DNA from: Ewingella americana
GTDB taxonomy: Bacteria; Pseudomonadota; Gammaproteobacteria; Enterobacterales; Enterobacteriaceae
Assembly: GCF_006438725.1 (NCBI RefSeq)
Contig: NZ_RCZD01000012.1
Span: 682 to 64,681, forward strand
Direction: 5' to 3'
Length of the DNA stretch: 64,000 nt
The position numbers were made by a program, and so were the translations under genes. Each line of letters opens with the position of its first letter. The first letter of the stretch is position 1. Positions 23,141 to 32,294 of this stretch are shown piece after piece. The notes under the pieces are model-generated. The model did no database searches. It worked only from the letters and a program-made list of their open reading frames with translations, and was not told the DNA's origin.

Positions 23141-25645
23141 TTAGAGTTCAAGCTCTTGTTTCAGCAACAACTCAACCTGCTGCGCGGAGGTCGCATTGAC
23201 CAGCGCATCACGGAAAGCTTCATGCATGATGCGGCGCGCCAGTTTGGAAAAAATACGCATATGTTGATCCCCTGCCGCATGTTTATTGAGGGTGAGCATA
23301 ATGACAAACTCTGCCTGTTCATCTCCCCAGGCTATTGGCTGGGGCAGCTTTGCCACGCTGATGGTTGACTGCTCAATGTGCCCGGACTTGGTGTGAGGAA
23401 TGGCAAAACCAAAACCCAGCCCGGTCGAAAATACTGCTTCTCGTGCCCACAGATCTGACGCCAATTTGCGCGGATAACGGCAACGCCCGGCCAGCATCAG
23501 GTTATCTACCATGCCTTTAATCACCTCCTCTTTACTGCACCAGTCCGTATCAAGAGCAATACACTCCGGTGTGATGAGCGGCGCATTGCTGACCTCCATA
23601 CGGAACTTCGCCAGCAGATGCTCTACTTCCAGTGAGGTGCGGCATGCCATAGCGCTGTTTAACAGTTGACGGCACTCACGGCTGTCCAGCTTCGCCAGAC
23701 GCGCCTTGGTAACAGCAATAGAAGGGGCACTCATACTGATTTCATCCAGCCCGAGTCCCACCAGCAACGGCAACACTGAACCTTTCGCGCCCAGCTCGCC
23801 ACACAGACCAATCCATTTCCCATGCCGGTGTACTTCACGCACGGCATGATCCAGCCCACGCAGGAATGCCGGATTAAGGCTGTTGTAATGGCGGGTCACT
23901 TTGGCGTTATCACGGTCTACCGCTAACAAATATTGTGTGAGGTCATTACTGCCAATACTGAAGAAATCTATCTCTTCACAACATTGATCAATAATGAACA
24001 GCACCGAGGGTACTTCCAGCATGATGCCTAAGGGGATTCTCTCATCGAAGGGAATCTGCTCTGTGCGCAGGGATTGTTTAGCCTCCGCCAGTTTATCCTT
24101 CACCCACAACACCTCTTCCATAGAAGAGATCATCGGGATCATGATTTTCAGTGGCCCATGAGCCGAAGCGCGCAAAATTGCGCGTAGCTGAGTCGTAAAT
24201 AACGGTAGATATTCCTGATAGATACGCACTGCACGATAGCCAAGGAAAGGATTATTTTCTGCAGGAATATTCAGGTAATCGACAGGCTTATCACCGCCAA
24301 TGTCCATAGTGCGGACAATGATGGTTTTTCCTTTTGCTGCCTCGCTGGCCTGACAAAAAATATTGTAGAGTTCATCTTCTGACGGCGCGTTCGTGCGGTC
24401 CATATAGAGCATTTCGGTGCGAAACAGTCCTGTCGCCTCAGCGCCGTTGGCAAAAGCCGCCTGCGCTTCAATGGAATGGGCAATATTCGCCGCGACCTCA
24501 AGCCTGACGCCATCGGCGGTATATCCCGGTTTATCCAGATACTGGCTCTGCTGCTGACGCAGTTGCCCGGCAACCCATTGCTCCTGTTGAAAATAGCGAC
24601 GTACCTGTTCACTTAATTCACAAGCAACCAGGCCGAGATCGCCATCAATTTGCACTGTCTGGTTGAGATAGGGCTGCAGTGCCTGGGTATTTACGCCTAC
24701 TAATGTCGGAATATTAAAAGAACGGGCCAGGATCACCGTATGCGACGTACTACCTCCACTACCGAGCAATAGCCCTTTCAGATAACGCTTATCCAGCTCG
24801 ATAAATTGACTGGGTGTGAGTTCATCAACCAGACAGATACTGGGTTCATTCAACGCAAGCTGAGAAGCAAACTGTTGCTCGCCATAAATATGCTGCAACA
24901 GCTGGAAGCTGACATCCCTGATATCCAGCTCGCGTTCACGAAGATAGGCGCTGGAAGAGAGTCCGAGTTGCTGGCTGAAATAAGCAGCAGTCCCGACAAT
25001 ACTTTGCGCACAGCTCTTACCCTCCTCAATTTGCAGCAGTAATTGGTCGCGGAATACCTGGTCACGTAATAAGGATTGATGAGCTTCGAGTACAGCGGTA
25101 GTCGTCGGGTTGCCTTCCATTAACCGCAGTTCCAGCACCTTCGCAAAGCGGCTCACTCCGGCAGAAAGCAGCGCTTGCTCATGGTCAAGCGTTCCGGCAG
25201 CAGGTAAAGCACCCAATGCGTTTAAATTAACGCTTATCAGGCTGGTTAGCTTTCCACTGGCACAGCCCGCGCTGACTGAACGCCCGCGAAAAAGAGTCGG
25301 TGCAAGATGGCTTAATGATTCAGGAATGGGCTCAGCTTCATCGCCTTCATTTTCTTGTGCCAGCGCTTCATCACAGTGCGCAAATTCATGTTCGATAAAG
25401 TGGCTAAAAGCCGCCAGTGCCGCCTCTTCATCCTGGCCTTCAACCATGATGTAACACTCATCGCCCAGCAACGTATCTGTACCAATCAGCGACAGCACGC
25501 TTTTGGCATCACCGATTCTTTCTGTACGCGTGTTGTGCCATTCAATACGGGCGCTGAAACGGTGGCATAACGTCTCAATATGGCTAGCGGGACGTGCGTG
25601 TACGCCATTGGGCAACATGCAGGTGAAGGTCATTTTTTTGGCCAT
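23141..25645 (-). CDS. ptsA: Multiphosphoryl transfer protein PtsA (FrwA: HPr-EI-EIIA)
   Basis: The 834-residue fusion PTS protein carries a whole phosphate relay and matches E. coli PtsA (833 aa). The N-terminal HPr-like domain has H16 in PNGVHARPAS. The enzyme I domain has the phospho-histidine H302 in GGSTSHT and the PEP-site blocks GLFRTEMLYMDR and SIGSNDLTQY. The C-terminal EIIA-Fru domain has H751 in FAIPHTKSG. It should phosphorylate FrwB/FrwD for transport through FrwC. It is transcribed divergently from frwC and followed by the fsaB remnant. Confidence 0.94.
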   Translation of the reverse strand: MAKKMTFTCMLPNGVHARPASHIETLCHRFSARIEWHNTRTERIGDAKSVLSLIGTDTLLGDECYIMVEGQDEEAALAAFSHFIEHEFAHCDEALAQENEGDEAEPIPESLSHLAPTLFRGRSVSAGCASGKLTSLISVNLNALGALPAAGTLDHEQALLSAGVSRFAKVLELRLMEGNPTTTAVLEAHQSLLRDQVFRDQLLLQIEEGKSCAQSIVGTAAYFSQQLGLSSSAYLRERELDIRDVSFQLLQHIYGEQQFASQLALNEPSICLVDELTPSQFIELDKRYLKGLLLGSGGSTSHTVILARSFNIPTLVGVNTQALQPYLNQTVQIDGDLGLVACELSEQVRRYFQQEQWVAGQLRQQQSQYLDKPGYTADGVRLEVAANIAHSIEAQAAFANGAEATGLFRTEMLYMDRTNAPSEDELYNIFCQASEAAKGKTIIVRTMDIGGDKPVDYLNIPAENNPFLGYRAVRIYQEYLPLFTTQLRAILRASAHGPLKIMIPMISSMEEVLWVKDKLAEAKQSLRTEQIPFDERIPLGIMLEVPSVLFIIDQCCEEIDFFSIGSNDLTQYLLAVDRDNAKVTRHYNSLNPAFLRGLDHAVREVHRHGKWIGLCGELGAKGSVLPLLVGLGLDEISMSAPSIAVTKARLAKLDSRECRQLLNSAMACRTSLEVEHLLAKFRMEVSNAPLITPECIALDTDWCSKEEVIKGMVDNLMLAGRCRYPRKLASDLWAREAVFSTGLGFGFAIPHTKSGHIEQSTISVAKLPQPIAWGDEQAEFVIMLTLNKHAAGDQHMRIFSKLARRIMHEAFRDALVNATSAQQVELLLKQELEL

Positions 25646-26046
25646 TTATACATCCTCATCCAAATACACTCTCATCCAAATGACGGCGAACAATACCGGT
25701 TTGCTTTAGCTTGCAGGCTGTACGTCATGATGAATATGAGACAAAAAAGCCAAATACTGGACAAATGTACTCTTGGTGATTTTTTGCGAAGCATCTCACA
25801 GAGAGAAAGTTAACCAGCGATAGCTGGAAACATCGATTATTTGAGGCTGCTCGCATTTTTGTTTTTAGATTACAAAAATCCAGTAAAACGCAATTTTGTC
25901 TCCTGTCAGGCCGAGTCACCTAAGCCTATCGTGTAGGCCAATTACCTTTCTTTTTATAGGGTGATCAGTTTTCAAAAGAGGCGCTAAAACGGAGCCGAAC
26001 ACAACACGCGCCATCGACCCGCTCTGATAACCCACAGGAGCCAATC
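25646..26046. promoter_or_regulatory. Divergent ptsA/frwC promoter region
   Basis: This 401-bp AT-rich spacer must hold the promoters of ptsA (minus) and frwCB-pflDC-frwD (plus). I found no clear CRP palindrome or Cra-type site and no convincing small gene. The frwC ribosome site is ACAGGAG at about 26034-26040. Confidence 0.6.
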
Positions 26047-27126
26047 ATGAAAGAGTTGCTCACGATTTTGAAAAATACGCGCCAGCATCTGATGACCGGC
26101 GTGTCCCATATGATCCCCTTTGTGGTAGCAGGGGGCATTTTGCTGGCAGTGTCTGTCATGCTTTATGGCAAAGGCGCAGTGCCTGATGCCGCAACAGATC
26201 CCAACCTAAAAAAATTGTTTGATATCGGCGTCGCAGGATTAACCCTGATGGTGCCTTTCCTGGCTGCATACATCGGCTACTCCATTTCGGATCGCTCAGC
26301 ACTGGCACCCTCGGCGATTGGCGCATGGGTGGGTGCTTCATTCGGCGCGGGATTTTTCGGTGCCATCATTGCCGGCATGCTGGGCGGCATCATTGTTTTC
26401 TATTTGAAGAAAGCCCCGGTACCCAAAATTCTGCGTTCCGTTATGCCTATTTTCGTCATTCCTATTATTGGCACCCTTCTCACCGGCGGGATCATGATGT
26501 GGGGACTCGGCGAGCCTGTAGGGCTGCTAACCACCAGCCTGACCCACTGGCTGCAAGGGATGCAGCAAGGCAGCATTATTGTGCTTGCCATCATTATGGG
26601 TCTGATGCTGGCTTTCGACATGGGTGGGCCAGTCAACAAAGTCGCCTACGCCTTTATGCTGATTTGTGTCTCACAGGGCGTTTATGCCGTGGTCGCTATC
26701 GCCGCAGTGGCGATTGCCACCCCGCCGCTGGGTATGGGTTTTGCCACGCTGATCGGTCGGCGCTACTACAGCGAAGATGAACGCGAAGCCGGCAAAGCCG
26801 CACTGCTGATGGGTTGTGTGGGTGTCTCCGAAGGGGCCATTCCGTTTGCCGCCGCTGACCCGCTGCGCGTCATCCCCTCCATCATGATTGGCTCAGCCTG
26901 TGCGGCTGTGACAGCAGCACTGGTATGCGCGCAGTGCTACGCCGGTTGGGGCGGCCTCATCGTGTTACCGGTAGTCGAAGGCAAGCTCGGGTATCTCGTC
27001 GCATTGCTGGTAGGCACGGTGATAACGGCGCTATGCGTCAATCTGCTCAAACATTTAGCCAGTAAAAAAACCACAGCCGCTGTGCCACAAGAATCTGACC
27101 TGGATCTGGACTTCGAAATTAACTAA
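26047..27126 (+). CDS. frwC: PTS fructose-like permease IIC component FrwC
   Basis: The 359-residue integral membrane EIIC domain of a fructose-family PTS has the same length as E. coli FrwC. It begins MKELLTILKNTRQHLMTGVSHMIPFVVAGG, a family N terminus. It contains many hydrophobic spans, the MLAFDMGGPVNKVAY motif and the GVSEGAIPFAAADPLRVIPS segment near the substrate site. The sugar is unknown. It is the first gene of the plus-strand operon. Confidence 0.95.
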   Translation: MKELLTILKNTRQHLMTGVSHMIPFVVAGGILLAVSVMLYGKGAVPDAATDPNLKKLFDIGVAGLTLMVPFLAAYIGYSISDRSALAPSAIGAWVGASFGAGFFGAIIAGMLGGIIVFYLKKAPVPKILRSVMPIFVIPIIGTLLTGGIMMWGLGEPVGLLTTSLTHWLQGMQQGSIIVLAIIMGLMLAFDMGGPVNKVAYAFMLICVSQGVYAVVAIAAVAIATPPLGMGFATLIGRRYYSEDEREAGKAALLMGCVGVSEGAIPFAAADPLRVIPSIMIGSACAAVTAALVCAQCYAGWGGLIVLPVVEGKLGYLVALLVGTVITALCVNLLKHLASKKTTAAVPQESDLDLDFEIN

Positions 27127-27188
27127 CCCATTTACCCACCAAATCCTTCAAGTTGCAGGAAGGATTGCGGGTACATAAGGAGATCATT

Positions 27189-27509
27189 ATGACGACTATT
27201 ATCGCTGTTACAGCCTGCCCATCAGGTGTTGCACACACTTATATGGCCGCAGAAGCCATCGAGCGCGCAGCCATTGCCCGGGGCTGGCTGTGCAAAGTAG
27301 AAACTCAGGGGTCAATAGGGTTGGAAAATGAGCTGTCGGCAGAAGACATTGCCGGTGCGGACATGGTTATTCTGACCAAGGACATCGGTATCAAATTTGA
27401 AGAGCGCTTCAAAGGTAAAATCGTGGTGCGTGTTGGGATCAGTGATGCTGTAAAACGCACCGACACCATTATGGAAAAAATTGCCGCACACCTCGCCACA
27501 CGGGTCTAA
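27189..27509 (+). CDS. frwB: PTS fructose-like IIB component FrwB
   Basis: The 106-residue EIIB-Fru protein carries the phosphoryl cysteine C10 in VTACPSGVAHTYMAAE and passes phosphate from the EIIA domain of PtsA to sugar in FrwC. The length equals E. coli FrwB. The start at 27189, preceded by AAGGAG, was preferred over an upstream ATG. Confidence 0.94.
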   Translation: MTTIIAVTACPSGVAHTYMAAEAIERAAIARGWLCKVETQGSIGLENELSAEDIAGADMVILTKDIGIKFEERFKGKIVVRVGISDAVKRTDTIMEKIAAHLATRV

Positions 27510-27527
27510 GGCCACAAGGAGAAAGTG

Positions 27528-29825
27528 ATGACATCTCGCATCGAACGTCTCAAGTCGGCGCTGTTTTCCAGCCCGCGTGAGATCTCACTGGAGCGTGCCC
27601 TGCTGTATACGGAAAGCCACCGTCAGACCGAGGGTGAACCTACAGTTATCCGGCGAGCCAAAGCTACGGCGCATATTCTGGAGAATGTGGAAATATCCCT
27701 GCGCGACGACGAACTGATCGCCGGTAACCGTACGGTAAAACCGCGGGCGGGAATTATCTCACCGGAGATGGACCCTTATTGGTTAATGAAAGAGCTGGAG
27801 GATTTCCCAACCCGCCCGCAGGACAGGTTTGCCATTTCTGAGCAAGATAAACAGATTTATCGCCAGATGCTTTTCCCCTACTGGGAAAAACGTTCGATGA
27901 AGGATTTCATCAACGGCCAGATGTCAGAAGAGGTCAAAGCGGCAACCAGCACACAAATATTCAGTATCAACCAGACGGATAAAGGCCAGGGGCACATCAT
28001 TATCGATTACCCGCGCCTGTTGAATAAAGGACTGGATGCTCTGCTGGTAGAGATTAAAAACCATGTGGAAAAATCCCCCGACAACGCGTTCTATCAGGCA
28101 GCTTTGATTTTATTACAGGCCTCACAGCGACATATTTTACGCTATGCCTCATTGGCTACGCTCGAAGCCGAACAGTGTCAGGATCCACAGCGGTGCCTTG
28201 AACTTGAGCGCATCGCATCAGTTTCGCTGCACATTGCTTACTGCAAACCTGAGGATTTCCATCAGGCGTGTCAGCTGTTCTGGTACATGAATATCATTTT
28301 GCAGTACGAGTCCAACGCCAGCTCGTTATCTCTGGGCCGCTTCGACCAATATATGTTGCCGTTTTATCAGACATCGCTTCGCCAGGGAGAAGATCCTGGG
28401 TTCTTGCAGGAGTTGTTGGAATGCCTGTGGGTGAAATGTAATGACATTGTGTTGCTGCGCTCAACCTCCAGCGCCCGCTACTTTGCCGGTTTCCCGACGG
28501 GTTACACCATTTTACTTGGAGGATTGACAGAAACCGGCCGCAGTGCGGTCAATCCTCTCTCCACCTTATGTCTTGATGCTTATCAGAACATTCGCCTGCC
28601 GCAACCCAATCTGGGTGTCCGCGTCAATGAGTTAATTGACCGCCCATTTCTGCTGAAAACCGCAGAAACCATTCGGCTCGGTACCGGCATACCGCAAATC
28701 TTTAATGATGAAGTCGTGGTACCGGCCTTTCTTAATCGGGGGGTTACCCTGGAAGACGCACGCGACTACGCCGTGGTTGGCTGCGTCGAGCTCTCAATTC
28801 CGGGGAAAACCTACGGTTTACACGACATCGCGATGTTCAACCTTTTGAAAGTGATGGAGCTGACCCTGCATGAAAACCAGGGCAACAGTGCTATCACGTA
28901 TGAACAACTCCTCGACCAAATACGCCATAAAATCAGTCACTTTGTGCGCCTGATGGTCGAAGGTAGCAATATTTGCGATATCGGACATCGCGACTGGGCG
29001 CCGGTCCCCCTGCTCTCCTCTTTCATTGAGGGCTGTCTGCAAAGTGGTAAGGACATCACTGCGGGTGGTGCCCGCTACAACTTTTCGGGCGTGCAGGGCA
29101 TTGGCATTGCCAATCTCAGTGACTCACTGTTTGCCCTCAAAGGCATAGTCTTTGACCAGCAACGCCTGAGCTTTGATCAATTGCTGGCCTCACTGAAAGA
29201 GAATTTCGCCAGCGAAGAAGGGAAAGCGATTCGCGCGCGGCTGATTAACCGTTTCGATAAATATGGCAATGACATTGATGATGTCGATTTAATCAGCGCA
29301 GATTTACTGCGTTTTTACTGCAAAGAAGTAGAAAAATTCCGTAACCCGAGAGGGGGCCAATTTACACCCGGCTCGTATACCGTCTCCGCTCACGTTCCGC
29401 TTGGGGCGGTGGTCGGCGCAACACCGGATGGCCGTTATGCCGCAGAACAGTTAGCCGACGGCGGTCTTTCGCCGATGTTAGGGCGGGACCATCAGGGGCC
29501 GACGGCAGTGCTGAAATCAGTCAGCAAACTCGACAGCTATCTGTTATCCAATGGTACTTTGTTGAATGTGAAATTCACCCCATCAACGCTCGAGGGCCAA
29601 CAGGGGTTGAATAAATTGGCAGACTTTCTCGGCGCTTTTACCAAGCTAAAACTGCAACACATTCAGTTCAACGTAGTGAATGCTGAACAACTGCGGGAAG
29701 CGCAGGCACGTCCGCAAGATTTCGCCGGTCTGGTGGTGCGGGTGGCTGGGTACAGCGCATTCTTCGTCGAACTGTCGAAGGAGATTCAGGATGACATCAT
29801 CCGCCGCACAGCGCATCAGTTGTAA
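27528..29825 (+). CDS. pflD: Glycyl radical enzyme PflD (formate acetyltransferase 2 family)
   Basis: The 765-residue glycyl radical enzyme equals E. coli PflD in length. The radical site is G741 in VRVAGYSAFF. The active cysteine is C419 in VVGCVELS, a single Cys followed two residues later by Glu. That is the pattern of glycerol/diol dehydratases and related lyases rather than the double cysteine of true pyruvate formate-lyase. It therefore probably acts on a polyol-type substrate. The start is the ATG at 27528 after AAGGAG. pflC, its activase, overlaps the 3' end. Confidence 0.93.
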   Translation: MTSRIERLKSALFSSPREISLERALLYTESHRQTEGEPTVIRRAKATAHILENVEISLRDDELIAGNRTVKPRAGIISPEMDPYWLMKELEDFPTRPQDRFAISEQDKQIYRQMLFPYWEKRSMKDFINGQMSEEVKAATSTQIFSINQTDKGQGHIIIDYPRLLNKGLDALLVEIKNHVEKSPDNAFYQAALILLQASQRHILRYASLATLEAEQCQDPQRCLELERIASVSLHIAYCKPEDFHQACQLFWYMNIILQYESNASSLSLGRFDQYMLPFYQTSLRQGEDPGFLQELLECLWVKCNDIVLLRSTSSARYFAGFPTGYTILLGGLTETGRSAVNPLSTLCLDAYQNIRLPQPNLGVRVNELIDRPFLLKTAETIRLGTGIPQIFNDEVVVPAFLNRGVTLEDARDYAVVGCVELSIPGKTYGLHDIAMFNLLKVMELTLHENQGNSAITYEQLLDQIRHKISHFVRLMVEGSNICDIGHRDWAPVPLLSSFIEGCLQSGKDITAGGARYNFSGVQGIGIANLSDSLFALKGIVFDQQRLSFDQLLASLKENFASEEGKAIRARLINRFDKYGNDIDDVDLISADLLRFYCKEVEKFRNPRGGQFTPGSYTVSAHVPLGAVVGATPDGRYAAEQLADGGLSPMLGRDHQGPTAVLKSVSKLDSYLLSNGTLLNVKFTPSTLEGQQGLNKLADFLGAFTKLKLQHIQFNVVNAEQLREAQARPQDFAGLVVRVAGYSAFFVELSKEIQDDIIRRTAHQL

Positions 29826-30678
29826 CTGCGTCGAATCGGGCCGGGTACCGCCTGAACCCGAGGCGCGGATATTCAACATTCAGCGTTTTTCGCTCAATGA
29901 TGGTCAGGGTATCCGTACCCTGATTTTTTTCAAAGGCTGCCCACACCGTTGCCCATGGTGCGCTAACCCAGAATCTATTTCGCCCCGGATTCAAACCGTC
30001 CGGCGCGAATCAAAATGCCTGCACTGCAGGCATTGTCTGAATGATGCAGATGAATGCCCAAGCGGCGCAATGGAGCGAATAGGGGAAACTATCGGTCTGA
30101 GTGCATTACTGGAACGCATACTGAAAGATGAAGTGTTCTTTCGCACTTCCGGCGGAGGCGTCACGCTTTCCGGTGGAGAGGTACTTATGCAGCATGATTT
30201 TGCCCGTCATCTGCTGCAACGTCTGCGGGCATTAGGCATTCATACGGCAATTGAAACAGCGGGGGATGTACCCTGTGAGCATCTGCTGAGCGTAGCGGAA
30301 CACTGCGATCAGATTTTATTCGATTTGAAAATCATGGACATCACACAGGCGCGTAAGATTTTGAACATGGACCAGTCACGCGTGCTGAAGAACTTTGAGG
30401 CACTGGCGAAACGGGGAGCCCTGCTTTTACCACGTCTGCCATTGATCCCTGGCTACACGCTGGACTGCGACAATTTTCAGGCGATCCTGAACTTTCTTGC
30501 TCCTTTCCAATTACCCGAACTGCATCTGCTGCCCTTTCATCAGTACGGTGAGGACAAATATGCCCTGCTCGGCAAGCCTTATCTGATGCGGCATATTCCT
30601 GTGCCAGATACCGCAGAGATTGCACGTTTTCAAACAGTGGCAATCCGTGCAGGCTATGATGTGCATATTGGCGGCTGA
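29791..30678 (+). CDS. pflC: Radical SAM glycyl-radical-enzyme activase PflC
   Basis: The 295-residue enzyme makes the glycyl radical on PflD from SAM. The radical SAM cluster motif is CPHRCPWC (CxxxCxxC). A second cysteine set, CLHCRHCLNDADEC, indicates the inserted ferredoxin-like clusters of dehydratase-type activases. TSGGGVTLSGGEVLMQ is the SAM-binding GGE region. E. coli PflC has 292 residues and starts MTSVSAQR; here MTSSAAQR begins at 29791. It overlaps pflD by 35 bp with its ribosome site inside pflD. Confidence 0.94.
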   Translation: MTSSAAQRISCNCVESGRVPPEPEARIFNIQRFSLNDGQGIRTLIFFKGCPHRCPWCANPESISPRIQTVRRESKCLHCRHCLNDADECPSGAMERIGETIGLSALLERILKDEVFFRTSGGGVTLSGGEVLMQHDFARHLLQRLRALGIHTAIETAGDVPCEHLLSVAEHCDQILFDLKIMDITQARKILNMDQSRVLKNFEALAKRGALLLPRLPLIPGYTLDCDNFQAILNFLAPFQLPELHLLPFHQYGEDKYALLGKPYLMRHIPVPDTAEIARFQTVAIRAGYDVHIGG

Positions 30679-30721
30679 GTGAAGGAAGCCGCACCAATGC
30701 GGCCTGAAGGAGAATGGGGAT

Positions 30722-31066
30722 ATGTCTATAAAACTGGTGGCCGTGACCGCCTGTATCAGCGGCGTAGCCCATACTTACATGGCCGCTGAACGCTTAGAAA
30801 AACTCTGTGCGCAGGAGAAATGGTCCCTGAAAGTGGAAACTCAGGGCGCGCTCGGCGTCGAAAACCGCCTTTCTGCAGAAGATATTGCCCAGGCTGATGT
30901 CGTACTGTTAATTGCCGATATTATGCTCGAAGAGGCTGAACGATTTGCTCACCAGCGCGTAGTGGAGGTCAGTATTCATGGTTTTTTAAGCGGCAGTGGC
31001 CGGGTGATCAGCGCGGTGCGTAAAGTGGCCACTTCACCGCAGGAAACCCGGATTCGGCTTGAATAA
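30722..31066 (+). CDS. frwD: PTS fructose-like IIB component FrwD
   Basis: The 114-residue second EIIB of the cluster has the phosphoryl cysteine C11 in VTACISGVAHTYMAAE. It is closely related to FrwB and matches E. coli FrwD (113 aa). It is the last gene of the plus-strand frw/pfl operon and converges on yijO with only 27 bp between. Confidence 0.92.
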   Translation: MSIKLVAVTACISGVAHTYMAAERLEKLCAQEKWSLKVETQGALGVENRLSAEDIAQADVVLLIADIMLEEAERFAHQRVVEVSIHGFLSGSGRVISAVRKVATSPQETRIRLE

Positions 31067-31093
31067 CCGCGACAAATATTTAACTTTCAGCGA

Positions 31094-31957
31094 TCAATCA
31101 GGCGTGATGCTCAGTTGGCTGCGATACTGGCTGCGGTATTCAGAAGGTGACCTTTCTGTGTTTTTGCGAAACTGACGGCAGAAGTAATTACTGTCGAGAA
31201 AGCCGCTGGCATGCGCCACTTCTTTTACCTTCATATCATAGCGTTTAAGCAGGTTTTTAGCCTGCTCCAGCCGTACATGATTGAGATATTCATTGAAACC
31301 GATGCCGCCTGATTTCTGGAACAGGTGTGACAGGTAGTTGGGCGAAATATAAAAGACGCTGGCCACCGCTTCCCGGGTCAGCGGTTCACGGTAATGCTCT
31401 TCCAAATATTCACGGATCACCGTAAATAACGTCTGGCTGCGCGATGTGGTTAGCGTGGAAGACCCAAACAGATCCAGCACATGGCTCAATAACCCTTTCA
31501 CCAGAAAGTGCGCAGTAAGTTGATCCTCCTGATGCCAGGCCAACTCATTCAGTGCCTGCAACATAAATGCCCCGACCCTCGGCCCACGTCGTGCCACATT
31601 GCCCTTCTCCCCCGCAAAAAAAACCTCACCGTTCCAGTTCAGCAAACTGAAACCAAGCTGCTGTTTACCAAATAAAATACTCAGGGTCGTCACCGGCAAC
31701 TGCCAGCGCGGGTTGTTCCAACCGTGAGAAGGCACAAACAGCACGTCACCGACGGACAGGGTCTGCACTTGATGATGCCCCTGCGGATCGCCCCACCCCA
31801 TCTCCTGCTCGCCGGAAAGCACCAGCTCAAGGCGCGGAAAATTAACGTCATAAGCCAGCGGCGGTGCAGGATGCTGATTCCCCGCAAAATACACTTGCCG
31901 CACCCCTTTGGGGTTTTCCAGCAACGGCATCAGAGCAATGTGCAGAGGGGTTTTCAT
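31094..31957 (-). CDS. yijO: AraC-family transcriptional regulator YijO
   Basis: The 287-residue protein has an N-terminal cupin-like sensor half and a C-terminal double helix-turn-helix (about residues 180-285) with FYISPNYLSHLFQKSGGIGFNEYL and the second helix FLDSNYFCRQFRKNTERSPSEYR. E. coli YijO (283 aa) sits in the same convergent position next to frwD, so it is the likely local regulator of the frw/pfl genes. That role is inferred from position. Confidence 0.9.
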   Translation of the reverse strand: MKTPLHIALMPLLENPKGVRQVYFAGNQHPAPPLAYDVNFPRLELVLSGEQEMGWGDPQGHHQVQTLSVGDVLFVPSHGWNNPRWQLPVTTLSILFGKQQLGFSLLNWNGEVFFAGEKGNVARRGPRVGAFMLQALNELAWHQEDQLTAHFLVKGLLSHVLDLFGSSTLTTSRSQTLFTVIREYLEEHYREPLTREAVASVFYISPNYLSHLFQKSGGIGFNEYLNHVRLEQAKNLLKRYDMKVKEVAHASGFLDSNYFCRQFRKNTERSPSEYRSQYRSQLSITPD

Positions 31958-32294
31958 CGTCGGCGACCTTTCAGAAATAAGCAGCTCATCATAACCAAAC
32001 TACAGCGCGAACTTTTGTTCCGCTCGCAGGGAATGCGAGAAAGGTCGATAAAATGTAGAAGGATTGCTGCCCGCATCAGCAATGCGGGCAGCAATGAATT
32101 GGATACGGGGAATTCGCCCCAGTAAAAAACGCGTTTTTGCACTTTGCCATCGGCCAGATATCCGGTAGGTACTCCGCCATTCATAGCCATGTCGCCCGCC
32201 GCTAAGCGGATATTTTCACCGCCCCATACCCCCTATTGTTTCTCCTGCGAGCTCGCACTTCGTCATCACTTTTCACCTCACAGGAGTACGCATT
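31958..32294. promoter_or_regulatory. Intergenic region between yijO and the DUF2589 cassette
   Basis: This 337-bp spacer contains a perfect 14-bp inverted repeat (32063-32095) and must carry the yijO promoter and the promoter of the plus-strand cassette. A minus-strand frame opening at 32190 is judged unlikely to be a gene. The ribosome site ACAGGAG of the first DUF2589 gene ends the region. Confidence 0.55.
32063..32095. repeat. Perfect 14-bp inverted repeat
   Basis: ATTGCTGCCCGCAT (32063-32076) and ATGCGGGCAGCAAT (32082-32095) are exact reverse complements around a 5-base loop. No T run follows on either strand, so it is not a classical terminator. It could be an operator, a recombination scar or an RNA hairpin. 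Confidence 0.85.

Noticed and set aside
27528-29825. pflD taken at face value as pyruvate formate-lyase
   Set aside because: The active site has a single cysteine with a nearby glutamate, as in dehydratases, not the adjacent cysteine pair.
32063-32095. 14-bp inverted repeat considered as a rho-independent terminator
   Set aside because: No T run follows on either strand.
31954-32190. Minus-strand open frame of 78 codons beginning MAMNGGVPTGYLADG
   Set aside because: It has no recognised family and no good ribosome site. A stop closes the frame just upstream, the perfect inverted repeat runs through it, and it overlaps the yijO start.
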